Positions 1 through 7,608 are shown, counted from the stretch's first letter. The stretch: 58,218 nucleotides of DNA from Rhodovulum strictum (GCF_009649175.1 NZ_WJPO01000026.1:1-58218), one strand, 5' to 3'. Notes: generated by a model from the letters alone, not told the origin. Translations and numbers: made by a program.

Positions 1-2
1 AT

Positions 3-47
3 CCCGACGTCATCGAACGCATCATGGCCGACGAGAAGAACCACTGA
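3..47 (+). CDS. 3' end of an unidentified gene (partial)
   Basis: The last 14 codons of a reading frame run in from the window edge and end PDVIERIMADEKNH-stop. Too little remains to name it. The adjacent HNH fragment is in a different frame, so this is either a separate upstream gene or the front of the HNH gene after a frameshift. Phage-type context to the right makes a phage gene plausible, but this is only inference. Confidence 0.3.
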   Translation, partial: PDVIERIMADEKNH

Positions 48-254
48 GGCAAGACGGCCCTCGGCGGAGCCTTACCGCCTCTCACATTATCCCGTGGAAG
101 GATTGCACGACGGACGCGGAGCGGCTCGACGTTCACAATGGTTTGCTGCTTTCTGCATTGTGGGACGCTGCCTTCGTAAGCGAGGGTTTTTCCCCATCGG
201 AACAGTGCTTGCGGAGGTGCGCGCCGGCAGGGCTGTGGAGGGATCGATTGCAGT

Positions 255-1871
255 TTAAGCTGCAGCTTTGATTGCAGCCTTGCCGAAGTGCCATGGCAGA
301 AGCGCGTCGATGTCCGAGTTGGGATGGCCGGCGGCGATGGCTTCCAGGGTGGCCTTGAGCCAGGCATAAGGCTCGACGCCGTTCAGCTTGCAGGTCTCGA
401 TGACCGAGGCGAAGCGGGCCCAGGATCGACCGCCCTCGTCATGCCCCGCGAAGAGGGCATTCTTTCTTCCGAGAGTCACCGGGCGAATTCGGTTCTCGAC
501 AGGGTTGGAGTCCATCTCGACGCGGCCGTCCCGGGTGAAGAGGACGAGGCCATCCCAGTGCTCCAGCGCGTAGGCCAGGGCCCTGCCGAGGTCGGACTTC
601 GTCGAGATGCGGGCCGCCTGCTGTTTCAACCATTCGTGCAGGTTCTCGAGCAGCGGCACCGCGCGTGCCTGACGGACGGCCCGGCGCTCCTCGGGGGGCT
701 GGCCGCGGATGTCCTTCTCGATGGCATAGAGCGCCGCGATGCGCTTGAGCGCCTCGTCCACCAGGGGCGAGCCGGCCTTGGGACGCGCGTCGATCAGCTT
801 GCGCCGGACATGTGCCCAGCAGAAGGCCAGCGTCAGGGGTGCCCCTTCGGCGCGCCGGCCATCGGCGAGGCGGTCGTAGCCCTTGTAGCCGTCGACCTGC
901 AGGATCCCCTCGAAGCCTTTCAGCATGTCCTCGGCATGGGCGCCGCCGCGGCCGGGCGCGTAGGTGAACACGACCGCCGGGGGCGCCGTGCCACCCCATG
1001 GGCGATCGTCGCGCGCCATGACCCAGAGAAAGCCCGTCTTCGTCTTCCCGGCCCCGGGGTTCAGGACCGGCAGCGGGGTCTCGTCGGCGAAGAGCTTGCC
1101 CGAGCCCTTCATGTGCTCGGCGATCCGATCGACGATCGGGCGGAGATGGAACGCCACCTTGCCCATCCAGTCGGCGAGCGTGGACCGGTCGATCTCGATC
1201 CCGTGCCGCGCCATCACCTGGGACTGGCGGTAGAGCGGAAGATGCTCGGAGAACTTGGACACGGCGACATGGGCCAGTAGCGCCTCGGTCGGCAAGCCAC
1301 CCTCGATCAGCGCCGGCGGCGCCTTGGCCTGAACGACGCCGCTGCGCCCCCTGGGGCAGGCATACCGGGGCCGGATCGTCACGAGCACCCGGAACTGCGC
1401 GGGGGTGAGGTCCAGCCGTTCCGACCGGTCCTCGCCGATTTGCACCATCTGCCCGCAGCCGCAGGGGCAGTTCAGGTCTTCGGGCGCGATGATGCGCTCC
1501 TCGCGCGGCAAATCCTTCGGCAGACTGCGCGGACCCCGCGCCTTGCGGGGCGGCCGGGTCCCGGTGCGTGCTTCCGCGGCGGTGTCATGCTCTTCGGTGG
1601 CGGCCGCGATCGCCACCTCGATGTCCTCGAAGGCCAGTTCCATCTGGTCGGGATGAAGCTTCTCGGAGCGCGGCCCGAAACGGGCCCGCTGAAGTTCCCG
1701 GACAAGGTGCTCGAGCCGCTCGTTGAGAGCGCGCAGATCGGCATTCTCAGCCTCGAGGTGCTGGCGCAGTTCCGCCTCGGCCGTCAGGGCCTTCCGCATC
1801 TGCGCTTCGACCGCGGCCCGCAGGTCGGGTGGCAACCGGGCCAGGAGGTCGGGATCGAGCGCGGACGACAT
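255..1871 (-). CDS. tnpC: IS66 family transposase TnpC
   Basis: This 538-aa protein is the DDE transposase of IS66. Seen in order are a leucine-rich N-terminal coiled coil (about 30-65), a Cys-rich zinc-finger-like segment (CPCGCGQ near 137), then the catalytic core with FADETPLPVL, QVDGYKGYD and a C-terminal MDSNPVENRIRP block containing the acidic residues. It catalyses insertion with 8-bp duplications and is the third gene of the tnpABC set. All motifs are intact, so it is probably active. Confidence 0.95.
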   Translation of the reverse strand: MSSALDPDLLARLPPDLRAAVEAQMRKALTAEAELRQHLEAENADLRALNERLEHLVRELQRARFGPRSEKLHPDQMELAFEDIEVAIAAATEEHDTAAEARTGTRPPRKARGPRSLPKDLPREERIIAPEDLNCPCGCGQMVQIGEDRSERLDLTPAQFRVLVTIRPRYACPRGRSGVVQAKAPPALIEGGLPTEALLAHVAVSKFSEHLPLYRQSQVMARHGIEIDRSTLADWMGKVAFHLRPIVDRIAEHMKGSGKLFADETPLPVLNPGAGKTKTGFLWVMARDDRPWGGTAPPAVVFTYAPGRGGAHAEDMLKGFEGILQVDGYKGYDRLADGRRAEGAPLTLAFCWAHVRRKLIDARPKAGSPLVDEALKRIAALYAIEKDIRGQPPEERRAVRQARAVPLLENLHEWLKQQAARISTKSDLGRALAYALEHWDGLVLFTRDGRVEMDSNPVENRIRPVTLGRKNALFAGHDEGGRSWARFASVIETCKLNGVEPYAWLKATLEAIAAGHPNSDIDALLPWHFGKAAIKAAA

Positions 1872-1926
1872 GGGTATGATTTACCCGATGCCGTCGCGAG
1901 AACCCAACAAAACAAGGGGGGCCGAT

Positions 1927-2280
1927 TCAACTCGCCGCAGCCGGTGGCAGCACCCGTTGCGCCATCACCCGCCGCCAGTCCAGGCCCTCGAACAGCGCCT
2001 CGAACTGGGCACGGGACAGCCGCATGACCCCGTCCTGCACCTTCGGCCAGGTGAAGGACCCGCTCTCGAGGCGTTTGTAGATCAGCACCAGGCCGCTGCC
2101 GTCCCAGACGAGGATCTTCAGCCTGTCGCCGCGCTTCGACCGGAACACCACCGTCAGCCCGGAATGCGGATCGAGCCCCAGTTCGTTCTGTACCGTCGCC
2201 GCCAGCCCGTCATGACCCCGCCGGAAATCCACCGGGCGCGTGGCAACCACGATCGGCATGCGCTGCCCGGGAACGATCAT
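1927..2280 (-). CDS. tnpB: IS66 accessory protein TnpB
   Basis: This 117-aa protein is of the IS66 Orf2 type. It has the typical core RPVDFRRGHDGLAATVQ, followed by FRSKRGDRLKILVWDGSGL and a conserved KRLESGSFTWP stretch. Its role in IS66 transposition is accessory and not fully defined. The start overlaps the end of tnpA by four bases (ATGA type), implying translational coupling. It ends 55 bp before tnpC. Confidence 0.93.
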   Translation of the reverse strand: MIVPGQRMPIVVATRPVDFRRGHDGLAATVQNELGLDPHSGLTVVFRSKRGDRLKILVWDGSGLVLIYKRLESGSFTWPKVQDGVMRLSRAQFEALFEGLDWRRVMAQRVLPPAAAS

Positions 2281-2681
2281 GCCCGGGTGGACCTCAGGGC
2301 CCCGACGATCTCCGCAAGGCGGCGCGCCGGGATCGTGCCAGGCAGCCGGATCACCATGCCACCCGTCTCGATCTCGATCCGATCCCGGCCCCTGTCGGAA
2401 CTCGGCGTGGGGTCCGGCGCGTCAACGACCAGCGGCACGAACTCCGCCGGCGTCGGCAAGCCCGGCGCATCCACCGGAAGGGCAATCCGTCCCTCCCGAG
2501 CCTGCCGCCGCCACGTCGTCAGTTGCGACGGCAGCACCCGATGCCGCCGGGCGACAGCGCCCACACGCGCCCCGGGCGCAAAGCTCTCCATGACAATCCG
2601 CGCCTTGACCTCATCCGGCCAACTCCGCCGGCCCGTCGGCTCCTCCAGGACATCGAACTGCCCGACAAACCCATCCTTCAT
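2277..2681 (-). CDS. tnpA: IS66 protein TnpA (HTH, DNA-binding)
   Basis: This 134-aa protein carries an N-terminal helix-turn-helix of the IS3/IS66 OrfA type (RRSWPDEVKARIVMESFAPG, then RVGAVARRHRVLPSQLTTWR). I start it at the ATG after a GGAGGGCGGA ribosome-binding site rather than at a longer in-frame start. The C-terminal part (IEIETGGMVIRLPGTIPARR) is also typical. It is the first gene of the IS66 operon and overlaps tnpB by four bases. Confidence 0.92.
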   Translation of the reverse strand: MKDGFVGQFDVLEEPTGRRSWPDEVKARIVMESFAPGARVGAVARRHRVLPSQLTTWRRQAREGRIALPVDAPGLPTPAEFVPLVVDAPDPTPSSDRGRDRIEIETGGMVIRLPGTIPARRLAEIVGALRSTRA

Positions 2682-2960
2682 TCCGCCCTCCGTGCCTGCA
2701 AACGCGAGCAGAATGCCCGACCTCAAATCAAGACCGAAGCCGAGAGGCCAATGGGGAGAAACCCTCGCTTACCTGCCTTCGACCGAGGGCTCGTAACCTT
2801 CGATGACGCTGGGAGGCCGGAGTTCTCGCCCACCCTGAGCGAGTTGGGGCGCGCTGAGTTGCGCTGGCAGACCCCCATCCCACTGACGGACAAGCACAAG
2901 AAACGGCTTGCTTGGCACCGCGCTAAACTGTTTGTCAGCCAAGGGGCTTAGGGGAGCAAG

Positions 2961-4010
2961 TCAGGCGTTTGCGAACCACCCTTTGCTCTGTAAGGTCTGG
3001 AATGCGATGCCAATCTGGCGTGGTGAGAATTGCTTCTTCCGGTCGTTCCAAGCGTAAACGTGCCCCGTGAGTTCGTCCATTGTCCGAGGATGCTCGGTAG
3101 TGACGACCCAATGCACAGTGGACAGCAGTTCAAGTCCAAAGGGCGTTTCAAAGCCAGCAACAAGGTCGGCAACTCTGTCGAACCTAGAATGGGTGTCCGG
3201 ATGTTCCCGGAGAAAGCTATCGGCATCACGGACGGCTCCGGGCACGATCTCGAGTTGCTTGTTGGGCGCGTCGCCACCGTCCCGATAGCCTGAAATGAAA
3301 TATCCCTCGATCTCACGCAATACGTGGGTGAGGTTCTCAGCGTATGGTCCATACGGCCCCTTGACGACCCGGAGCCGCTCTAGTGAGCCTTCCCCGCTTA
3401 CTTTCATGAAATACATGAGCTTGTGCACTTCGAGGAGCGTAACGAACGGATCCAGGAGGCCGCTCAGGTAACGATTCATCAGGCCGACGAGTGCAGCGCG
3501 GCCCGGCGTCATGTTTGGCGCCGTCTTCCGCTTGGCCATCTGATTAGTATCCGGTGCTCCATTGGGCTCGAAGATCACGACGCGGACGTTGTTGAAGCCT
3601 CTCAAGGCTTCTTCGATCCTCGGCCGGACTTCCTTCCAATTAAGGCCGCCCAGACCGCTTCCAAGAGGTGGGATGGCGATTGAACGGATGTTCTTCTCGC
3701 GGATCACACGCTGCAGATCACGAAGACCGGCTTCGATGTCCTCCATCCGGCTCTTGCCACGCCAGTGTCGCTTGGTCGGGAAGTTGATAATGTACCGTGG
3801 ACTGGTCAGCTGACCTGTCTCCACAACGAACATGTGGCCGGGACGCACTTCGTCCCGTTTGCAGGCTCGAGCATATTCCTCGAAATTCGAGGGGAACGCG
3901 TTCTTGAATTGGAGCGCAACGCCGCGGCCCATCACCCCGACGCAGTTGACGGTGTTGACGAGGGCTTCGGCATCCTCGGCAAGAATATCGCCCGTTTTGT
4001 ATTCGAACAT
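2961..4010 (-). CDS. darG: DarG antitoxin: macro-domain DNA ADP-ribosylglycohydrolase
   Basis: This 349-aa protein is the antitoxin of a DarTG system. The macro domain fills residues 1-155: MFEYKTGDILAEDAEALVNT opens it, then NCVGVMGRGVALQFK and the phosphate-binding loop PPLGSGLGGLNW. By family knowledge this domain removes ADP-ribose that DarT attaches to thymidine in DNA. The C-terminal half (about 170-349; GPYGPYAENL, GLELLSTVHWV) matches the DarG domain that binds and blocks the toxin. I chose the start at the first Met of the macro domain. It lies 17 bp downstream of darT in the same operon. The opposite end abuts the disrupted HNH gene. Lower GC codons than the neighbours suggest transfer. 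Confidence 0.93.
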   Translation of the reverse strand: MFEYKTGDILAEDAEALVNTVNCVGVMGRGVALQFKNAFPSNFEEYARACKRDEVRPGHMFVVETGQLTSPRYIINFPTKRHWRGKSRMEDIEAGLRDLQRVIREKNIRSIAIPPLGSGLGGLNWKEVRPRIEEALRGFNNVRVVIFEPNGAPDTNQMAKRKTAPNMTPGRAALVGLMNRYLSGLLDPFVTLLEVHKLMYFMKVSGEGSLERLRVVKGPYGPYAENLTHVLREIEGYFISGYRDGGDAPNKQLEIVPGAVRDADSFLREHPDTHSRFDRVADLVAGFETPFGLELLSTVHWVVTTEHPRTMDELTGHVYAWNDRKKQFSPRQIGIAFQTLQSKGWFANA

Positions 4011-4027
4011 TTCGGCCTCCCTCCCTC

Positions 4028-4705
4028 TCAATAATACCAATCCGTCTTGATTTCGACATGCGGCTTGTGGCCGGAAGCCTGCAGTGCCGTCCGAACATGC
4101 CCGTAAACTTGCTGCGACCTTACCCCAATTCTGGTCACAAGCTCCCACGGAAACGACTGCTCCAACAGGAATTCGGCCTGCTTGCCTTCCTTGACGGATC
4201 TGGAAATGCCATTGCCCGCCCAGCGATTGGTCTGCACCGCATCCCAGTTGATCTCGCCAAGCTGTGCAAGATCTGCTCTGTCCTCGAAGTAGTAGGCGCC
4301 TGCATTCGATAGCGTGAATGCCCAACGGCGGGCGCTGCCGTTGGCCCAATCGACCGTCGCCTGCAGGTCGGCTTCGAGATGCACGATGGGTCCCTGACCG
4401 CCGCGATATGCAAGCTCGGCATGGTTGGCGCAATGGATCAAGTACAGCATGATCGAGCGCGGACAAAAGTAGAAGGGCACGCACTGACCGACATAGAGGC
4501 CGGGATGGCTCGTCAAGGTAAGTTCGGACAGGCGCCGGTGCTTGATGCTGCTCATGCCGATAGTCGTGCCCATGCCATGGGCGGGATTGGCCGCCGCGCG
4601 CCGAACGATCTCTGCATCGCACAGCAGGCTTCCCTCGGCGATCACCGAGGGCAATCTATCCACGTGAACGATGTGGTAGATCTTGGGCTGATTCGGAACG
4701 GGCAT
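4028..4705 (-). CDS. darT: DarT toxin: DNA thymidine ADP-ribosyltransferase (DUF4433)
   Basis: This 225-aa protein has normal DarT length. N-terminal PKIYHIVHVDRLPSVIAEGS is the typical NAD-binding opening of the family. CVPFYFCPRSIMLYLIH follows near residue 75. The KQAEFLLEQSFPWELV block near residue 177 holds the conserved glutamate expected for catalysis, and the protein ends TDWYY. DarT modifies thymidines in single-stranded DNA and arrests replication, and some DarTG systems abort phage infection. The toxin precedes the antitoxin, the usual order. The 31-bp gap to the upstream HTH gene suggests one transcript for all three. Confidence 0.93.
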   Translation of the reverse strand: MPVPNQPKIYHIVHVDRLPSVIAEGSLLCDAEIVRRAAANPAHGMGTTIGMSSIKHRRLSELTLTSHPGLYVGQCVPFYFCPRSIMLYLIHCANHAELAYRGGQGPIVHLEADLQATVDWANGSARRWAFTLSNAGAYYFEDRADLAQLGEINWDAVQTNRWAGNGISRSVKEGKQAEFLLEQSFPWELVTRIGVRSQQVYGHVRTALQASGHKPHVEIKTDWYY

Positions 4706-4735
4706 TCTAGGCTGCCACCCCTCGTTGATGTGTCA

Positions 4736-4945
4736 CTATGTGCCCTTCCTCGGTGGTTGGTGACCTTCATCCTCTGCGGCCATTCCGTTCCTCACCCAAC
4801 TATCCACCTCGCTCAGTTTGAACTTCCATAGCCTCCCGACCCGCTGAGCGGGCAGGCTTTTGGCATCGATCCAGCGGTAAACCGTGTCCTTGGCGACGCC
4901 CAGATGGGCAGCCACCTGATCAACGGAAACCCATGGTTCACTCAT
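4736..4945 (-). CDS. Small excisionase-type helix-turn-helix protein
   Basis: This 69-aa protein has a winged-HTH of the excisionase/MerR-like type: WVSVDQVAAHLGVAKDTVYR followed by WIDAKSLPAQRVGRLWKFKL. Such proteins bind DNA near att sites or act as local regulators. It is the first gene of the darT-darG transcription unit, which makes an autorepressor of the toxin-antitoxin operon plausible. Standard DarTG loci do not need a third gene, so it may instead be a phage or island remnant. Confidence 0.8.
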   Translation of the reverse strand: MSEPWVSVDQVAAHLGVAKDTVYRWIDAKSLPAQRVGRLWKFKLSEVDSWVRNGMAAEDEGHQPPRKGT

Positions 4946-4980
4946 CCGCCGCTAACCCCGCTGGTCCGTGTATATCGGCT

Positions 4981-4995
4981 TGACTCGGTCAGAGT
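4981..4995. promoter_or_regulatory. Possible operator upstream of the HTH-darTG genes
   Basis: The inverted repeat GACTC-GGTCA-GAGTC lies 36 bp ahead of the HTH start codon. A TATACA-like -10 element on the minus strand lies between it and the gene, near 4970. This would fit a repressor site for the small HTH protein. The repeat is short, so confidence is low. Confidence 0.35.
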
Positions 4996-5077
4996 CGACA
5001 AAACGCGTATAGCACACCCTTAGCGTTCACGAAAAGTTCTTTCTGTTGCGATCGCGCTTGCCGCCTATCTTCCGGCA

Positions 5078-5329
5078 CTAACGGCACGCCCGAGCCTGGT
5101 TCCGCATGACGCTATAGTCGGCGAGCATCTCCGCGATGGCGGACGCGTCTGGCAGCAAGCCGACTTCCTCGGCTGCGCGCGCCTGGAACTCGCGGCTGTA
5201 CTCGACCACGGGCGGGCAGATGGGCACGACGCGTGGCTCAGAAGCGCCCGTCGCGCAGCCGATCAACGAGATCGTCGCGATCGCGAGGACGGCGAGCCGT
5301 AGCGTCGAGCATCTGGCGTTGGACGTCAT
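5078..5329 (-). CDS. Outer-membrane spanin lipoprotein (Rz1-like)
   Basis: This 83-aa protein has a lipoprotein signal (AVLAIATISLIGC, lipobox LIGC near residue 25) and a short C-terminal periplasmic part rich in Pro and charged residues. That is the architecture of phage o-spanins, which join an inner-membrane spanin to fuse the membranes at lysis. The ATG follows a GGAGAAGG site. Its first 31 codons overlap the end of the upstream gene in another frame, the classic Rz/Rz1 arrangement. Spanins are poorly conserved, so the call rests on architecture and context. Confidence 0.65.
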   Translation of the reverse strand: MTSNARCSTLRLAVLAIATISLIGCATGASEPRVVPICPPVVEYSREFQARAAEEVGLLPDASAIAEMLADYSVMRNQARACR

Positions 5330-5495
5330 TTGCCTTCTCCGTGGTTTCAAGGCGTTCGGCTAGGCGGCCGGCGCGCTCGCCGGAGCGCCGGAGTGCCAGC
5401 AGGAACAGGAACACGGTGAGTGCGATTGCGCCGTAGCGCAGGACCGACCGCATCCACGGGCTGGCGGTGATCCCGGTGAGGAGCGATGCAATCAT
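5238..5495 (-). CDS. Inner-membrane spanin (Rz-like)
   Basis: This 85-aa protein has one N-terminal transmembrane helix (RYGAIALTVFLFLLAL, about 18-34) followed by a charged coiled coil (GERAGRLAERLETTEKANDV). That is the i-spanin pattern. Its ATG overlaps the stop of the preceding lysis gene (ATGA), and its 3' end overlaps the lipoprotein gene out of frame. The pair is structurally intact although the endolysin in front is truncated. Confidence 0.65.
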   Translation of the reverse strand: MIASLLTGITASPWMRSVLRYGAIALTVFLFLLALRRSGERAGRLAERLETTEKANDVQRQMLDATARRPRDRDDLVDRLRDGRF

Positions 5496-5755
5496 CGCCA
5501 CCCCCGTCTCCAGTCGTCGATCCGGGCGTAGATCGTGATGGCGATGCCCGCGAGTGCGACGGCGATGAACACCCAGCGCAGCGTGTCGAGATAGGGTACG
5601 AGCGGCAGAATGGCAGACTGGGTTTCGGCAAGGGCGTTCTGTGCCACCTCGATACCCGCAGCGCCCAGCGTTGCCACACCGGCGGCGCCGCTGCCCTTCA
5701 TCGTGCGGCTCTCGGCCAGCACTTCTCGTGCAGGCGGCGTTTCCGCCGCGAAGAC
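5492..5755 (-). pseudogene. C-terminal tail of a phage endolysin/holin-like protein
   Basis: The frame ends with a membrane-anchored tail (RWVFIAVALAGIAITIYARI, then DDWRRGWR-stop), preceded by TMKGSGAAGVATLGAAGIEV. In related phages I recall such tails at the end of muramidase-type lysis proteins that carry a holin-like helix. The N-terminal enzymatic domain is missing: the frame runs into IS110-family sequence on the opposite strand at about 5,760. The lysis cassette has therefore lost its hydrolase. Confidence 0.5.
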
Positions 5756-5764
5756 ACCCGCGCG

Positions 5765-6217
5765 TGGCGGAAAGTGTTCGCCCCACTGCCGCGCAATCGC
5801 GATCAGGTGGCGCAGAACGCCCTCGTCCGCCGCCAGATCAAGGCCCGTCTCGTTCAGATCGAAAAACAGATCGGCGAGATCGAGCAGGCGATGGCCGCCA
5901 TCGTCGGCGCAGACGAGACGCTCCAGCGCAGGCGCGAAATCCTCGCCAGCATTCCCGGCATCGGCCCGATCACGGCAATGGCGATCCTCGTCGAGATGCC
6001 GGAGCTCGGCGAGATGGACGGCAAACAGGCGGCGAGCCTGGCGGGTCTGGCCCCCATCACGCGCGAGTCCGGCGGGTGGAAGGGGCGCTCGCGTATCCAG
6101 GGCGGTCGTGCGTCGCTGCGATGCGGTCTCTACATGCCGGCCCTCGTCGCCCTGCGCATCAACCCGGACCTGCGGCGCAAGTACCAGGCCCTCAAGGAGG
6201 CCGGAAATCCGTCGGAC
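5765..6217 (+). pseudogene. IS110-family transposase C-terminal remnant
   Basis: On the plus strand a frame contains the C-terminal Transposase_20 domain of IS110 elements: REILASIPGIGPITAMAILV, then MDGKQAASLAGLAPITRESG, then GGRASLRCGLYMPALVALRI and KYQALKEAGNPSD. The N-terminal DEDD RuvC-like domain and any element ends are absent. It stops exactly where the tcmP stump begins and starts where the lysis gene ends, so it marks a recombination junction. It is clearly different from the intact IS110-family element at 56.9 kb. Confidence 0.85.
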
Positions 6218-6433
6218 ATTTTCGAGCGTAGCCAGTGCCAGAGCAAACGACGTGTCCGATAGGGACTCGGAATCCGAATTGCGCCATGGTCCGGCGAAGG
6301 CATCGACGAAATTGAAGACGGGCGACCGTCCCTGAAAAAGCTTGTAGGCCGCATTCTCCAGATATTTCTGCAGGAATAGATGTTTGATGAAGGACTGTTC
6401 ACGGCCCCGATAATGATTGATGTTGGGCCGCAT
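6217..6433 (-). pseudogene. tcmP: Three-Cys-motif partner protein TcmP, N-terminal stump
   Basis: About 72 codons survive: MRPNINHYRGREQSFIKHLF opens, then YKLFQGRSPVFNFVDAFAGP with the methyltransferase-like DAFAGPW motif. Full-length TcmP proteins are several hundred residues. Its start is coupled to the stop of the upstream DUF5131 gene (TGATG). The remainder is replaced by the IS110 remnant. This leaves the DUF5131 gene without its usual partner. Confidence 0.75.
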
Positions 6434-7200
6434 CAGACGTTCTCGGGTTGCAGAGCGTCCAGGATCGACTTCGGTACGATTCGCCAGGGAAAGCCGTTCC
6501 ACTCCTCTCCATCGAGGAGCCGGCCGCCAGACTTCGGCCGCGCACCGCCCCATTGCTTAAAGAAGAAGGCGACGCCGTCTCGCTCGCTGATGTCGCGAAG
6601 CCGTCGCGCCCAGTCGGCCTGCATTGGCCGCGCACCAGGACCGCTTTCACCGCCGACGATAGCCCAGGCGATGCCGTGCAGGTCCACCTCATCGATCGGC
6701 CCCAGGAGCGGCTCGAACGAGATGAAGCGGGCCTCCGAGTTGACCTCCTTCAGATGACGGATGCGGCTGGCATGCGCTGCATCCTCGACCGAGACGCCAA
6801 GCCAGATATGGCGGGGCACCGGCCCGCCTGCATAGCGCGCACCGACGTAGTTACGCAGAAGCGAACTGCGCTTGGTCAGTACCTGATAAACGTGCCAGTC
6901 CGCACGCTCCATCGTGTCGAACACGCTGTCGATGAACCTACGGTCAATGTCCTTGTGGAACAGGTCGCTCATCGAGTTGACGAAGATCATTCGGGGCTTC
7001 TTCCACAGGCGGGGCTGCTCCAGCCGGGAAGGCCAAATCTTCAGGTCGAAGCCCTGTTCGTAGGGATGGTCCGCAACACCACGCCAGCGTTCGGCGAAAC
7101 GCTCAGCGTAGCAGTTGTCGCAACCGGGACCGACCTTTGTGCAGCCGGTGACCGGGTTCCATGTCGCGTCCGTCCATTCGATTTCGGATTTCTGTGCCAT
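6433..7200 (-). CDS. DUF5131 / phage Gp37-Gp68 family protein (three-Cys-motif protein)
   Basis: This 255-aa protein opens MAQKSEIEWTDATWNPVTGC and has the three-cysteine motif C-X6-C-X2-C (GCTKVGPGCDNCYAE) of a radical-SAM-like iron-sulfur site. GGESGPGARPM near residue 180 and FFFKQWGG near 218 are family signatures. It is intact, with normal length. The family occurs in phages and mobile islands together with TcmP, which here is only a stump. The biochemical role is not firmly known; a nucleic-acid or nucleotide modification has been proposed by gene association. Confidence 0.9.
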   Translation of the reverse strand: MAQKSEIEWTDATWNPVTGCTKVGPGCDNCYAERFAERWRGVADHPYEQGFDLKIWPSRLEQPRLWKKPRMIFVNSMSDLFHKDIDRRFIDSVFDTMERADWHVYQVLTKRSSLLRNYVGARYAGGPVPRHIWLGVSVEDAAHASRIRHLKEVNSEARFISFEPLLGPIDEVDLHGIAWAIVGGESGPGARPMQADWARRLRDISERDGVAFFFKQWGGARPKSGGRLLDGEEWNGFPWRIVPKSILDALQPENV

Positions 7201-7506
7201 GCCTCACACCCTTTGAGGATGACTCTAAGCGATTGTGGCAGCTGAGGGAATCCTGTTCCCGTAGCTTTTGGGCATTCGCGCGCGCAACTGCGCAGGACCA
7301 CGCCGCCTTCGGGTGTCTCCACCGGTCAGCCTGCCAGGCGTCCCACCATCAACTTCGTCGATGCCAACTTTCGGCAAGCGCATGAAATCGTGAGAGATTT
7401 CGAATCCGACCTAATTTCCGGGCAGGGCGTTCAAAAAGAGACGCGGGCCGTTTAGAGACCGATATCAGCCATGGTGCCAGTCTCCGGAGGGCGGACGCAA
7501 TCGCAA

Positions 7507-7537
7507 ACCCCTTTGAGACAAAAAGAAAAAAGGCCCA
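7507..7537 (-). terminator. Rho-independent terminator-like hairpin (minus strand)
   Basis: On the minus strand GGTCCC-GATG-TGGGCC, with a G-U pair, is followed by TTTTTTCTTTTTG. It lies about 35 bp beyond the 39-bp repeat read in the same direction. A similar hairpin follows the second repeat copy at 13.2 kb, so the two modules match in layout. Confidence 0.6.
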
Positions 7538-7569
7538 CATCGGGACCTCGTACCTGGTTCGCGACTTGA

Positions 7570-7608
7570 AAGTGGCGGAGGGGATGGGCCTGACGTCGAA
7601 CCTTCTCT
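7570..7608 (-). repeat. 39-bp repeat, copy 1 (tRNA-Ser-3'-end-like)
   Basis: It is identical at 37 of 39 positions to 13,258-13,296, in the same orientation. Read on the minus strand it contains GGTTCGACGTCAGG and then CCCCTCCGCCA, which resembles the acceptor 3' end of tRNA-Ser. The T-arm spacing is wrong, so it is not an intact tRNA. A hairpin with a T-run follows. It could be a small-RNA 3' module or an attachment-site core. Confidence 0.7.

Larger units (their letters stand above)
176..2772 (-). mobile_element. Complete IS66-family insertion sequence with 8-bp target duplication
   Basis: Terminal inverted repeats begin GTAAGCGAGGGTTT at both ends (left from 176, right complementary strand from 2772), with one mismatch in about 22 bases. 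The sequence CTGCCTTC flanks both ends (168-175 and 2773-2780), a perfect 8-bp target site duplication as IS66 elements make. Inside are the three standard genes tnpA, tnpB and tnpC, all reading leftward. Length is 2,597 bp, normal for the family. The perfect duplication and intact frames suggest a recent insertion that may still be mobile. Confidence 0.95.
62..2951 (+). pseudogene. HNH endonuclease C-terminal part, split by IS66
   Basis: Joining positions 62-175 to 2781-2951, and removing one copy of the 8-bp duplication, gives one open frame. It reads ...SHIIPWKDCTTDAERLDVHN, then GLLLSALWDAAFDRGLVTF, and ends FVSQGA-stop. The SHIIPW motif and the AERLDV.NGLLL block are hallmarks of the C-terminal half of HNH restriction-like endonucleases. 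The N-terminal half is not visible in the same frame, so the gene was either already truncated or begins outside the window. IS66 then cut what was left between residues AAF and DRG. No function is expected. Similar HNH genes occur in prophages and defence islands. Confidence 0.75.

Noticed and set aside
288-1280. Long plus-strand open frame across the IS66 tnpC gene
   Set aside because: It is antisense to a recognised transposase and its composition is that of a GC shadow.
7570-7608. tRNA-Ser gene on the minus strand
   Set aside because: Only the acceptor-like end CCCCTCCGCCA fits. The T arm is mis-spaced and no anticodon or D arm is present.
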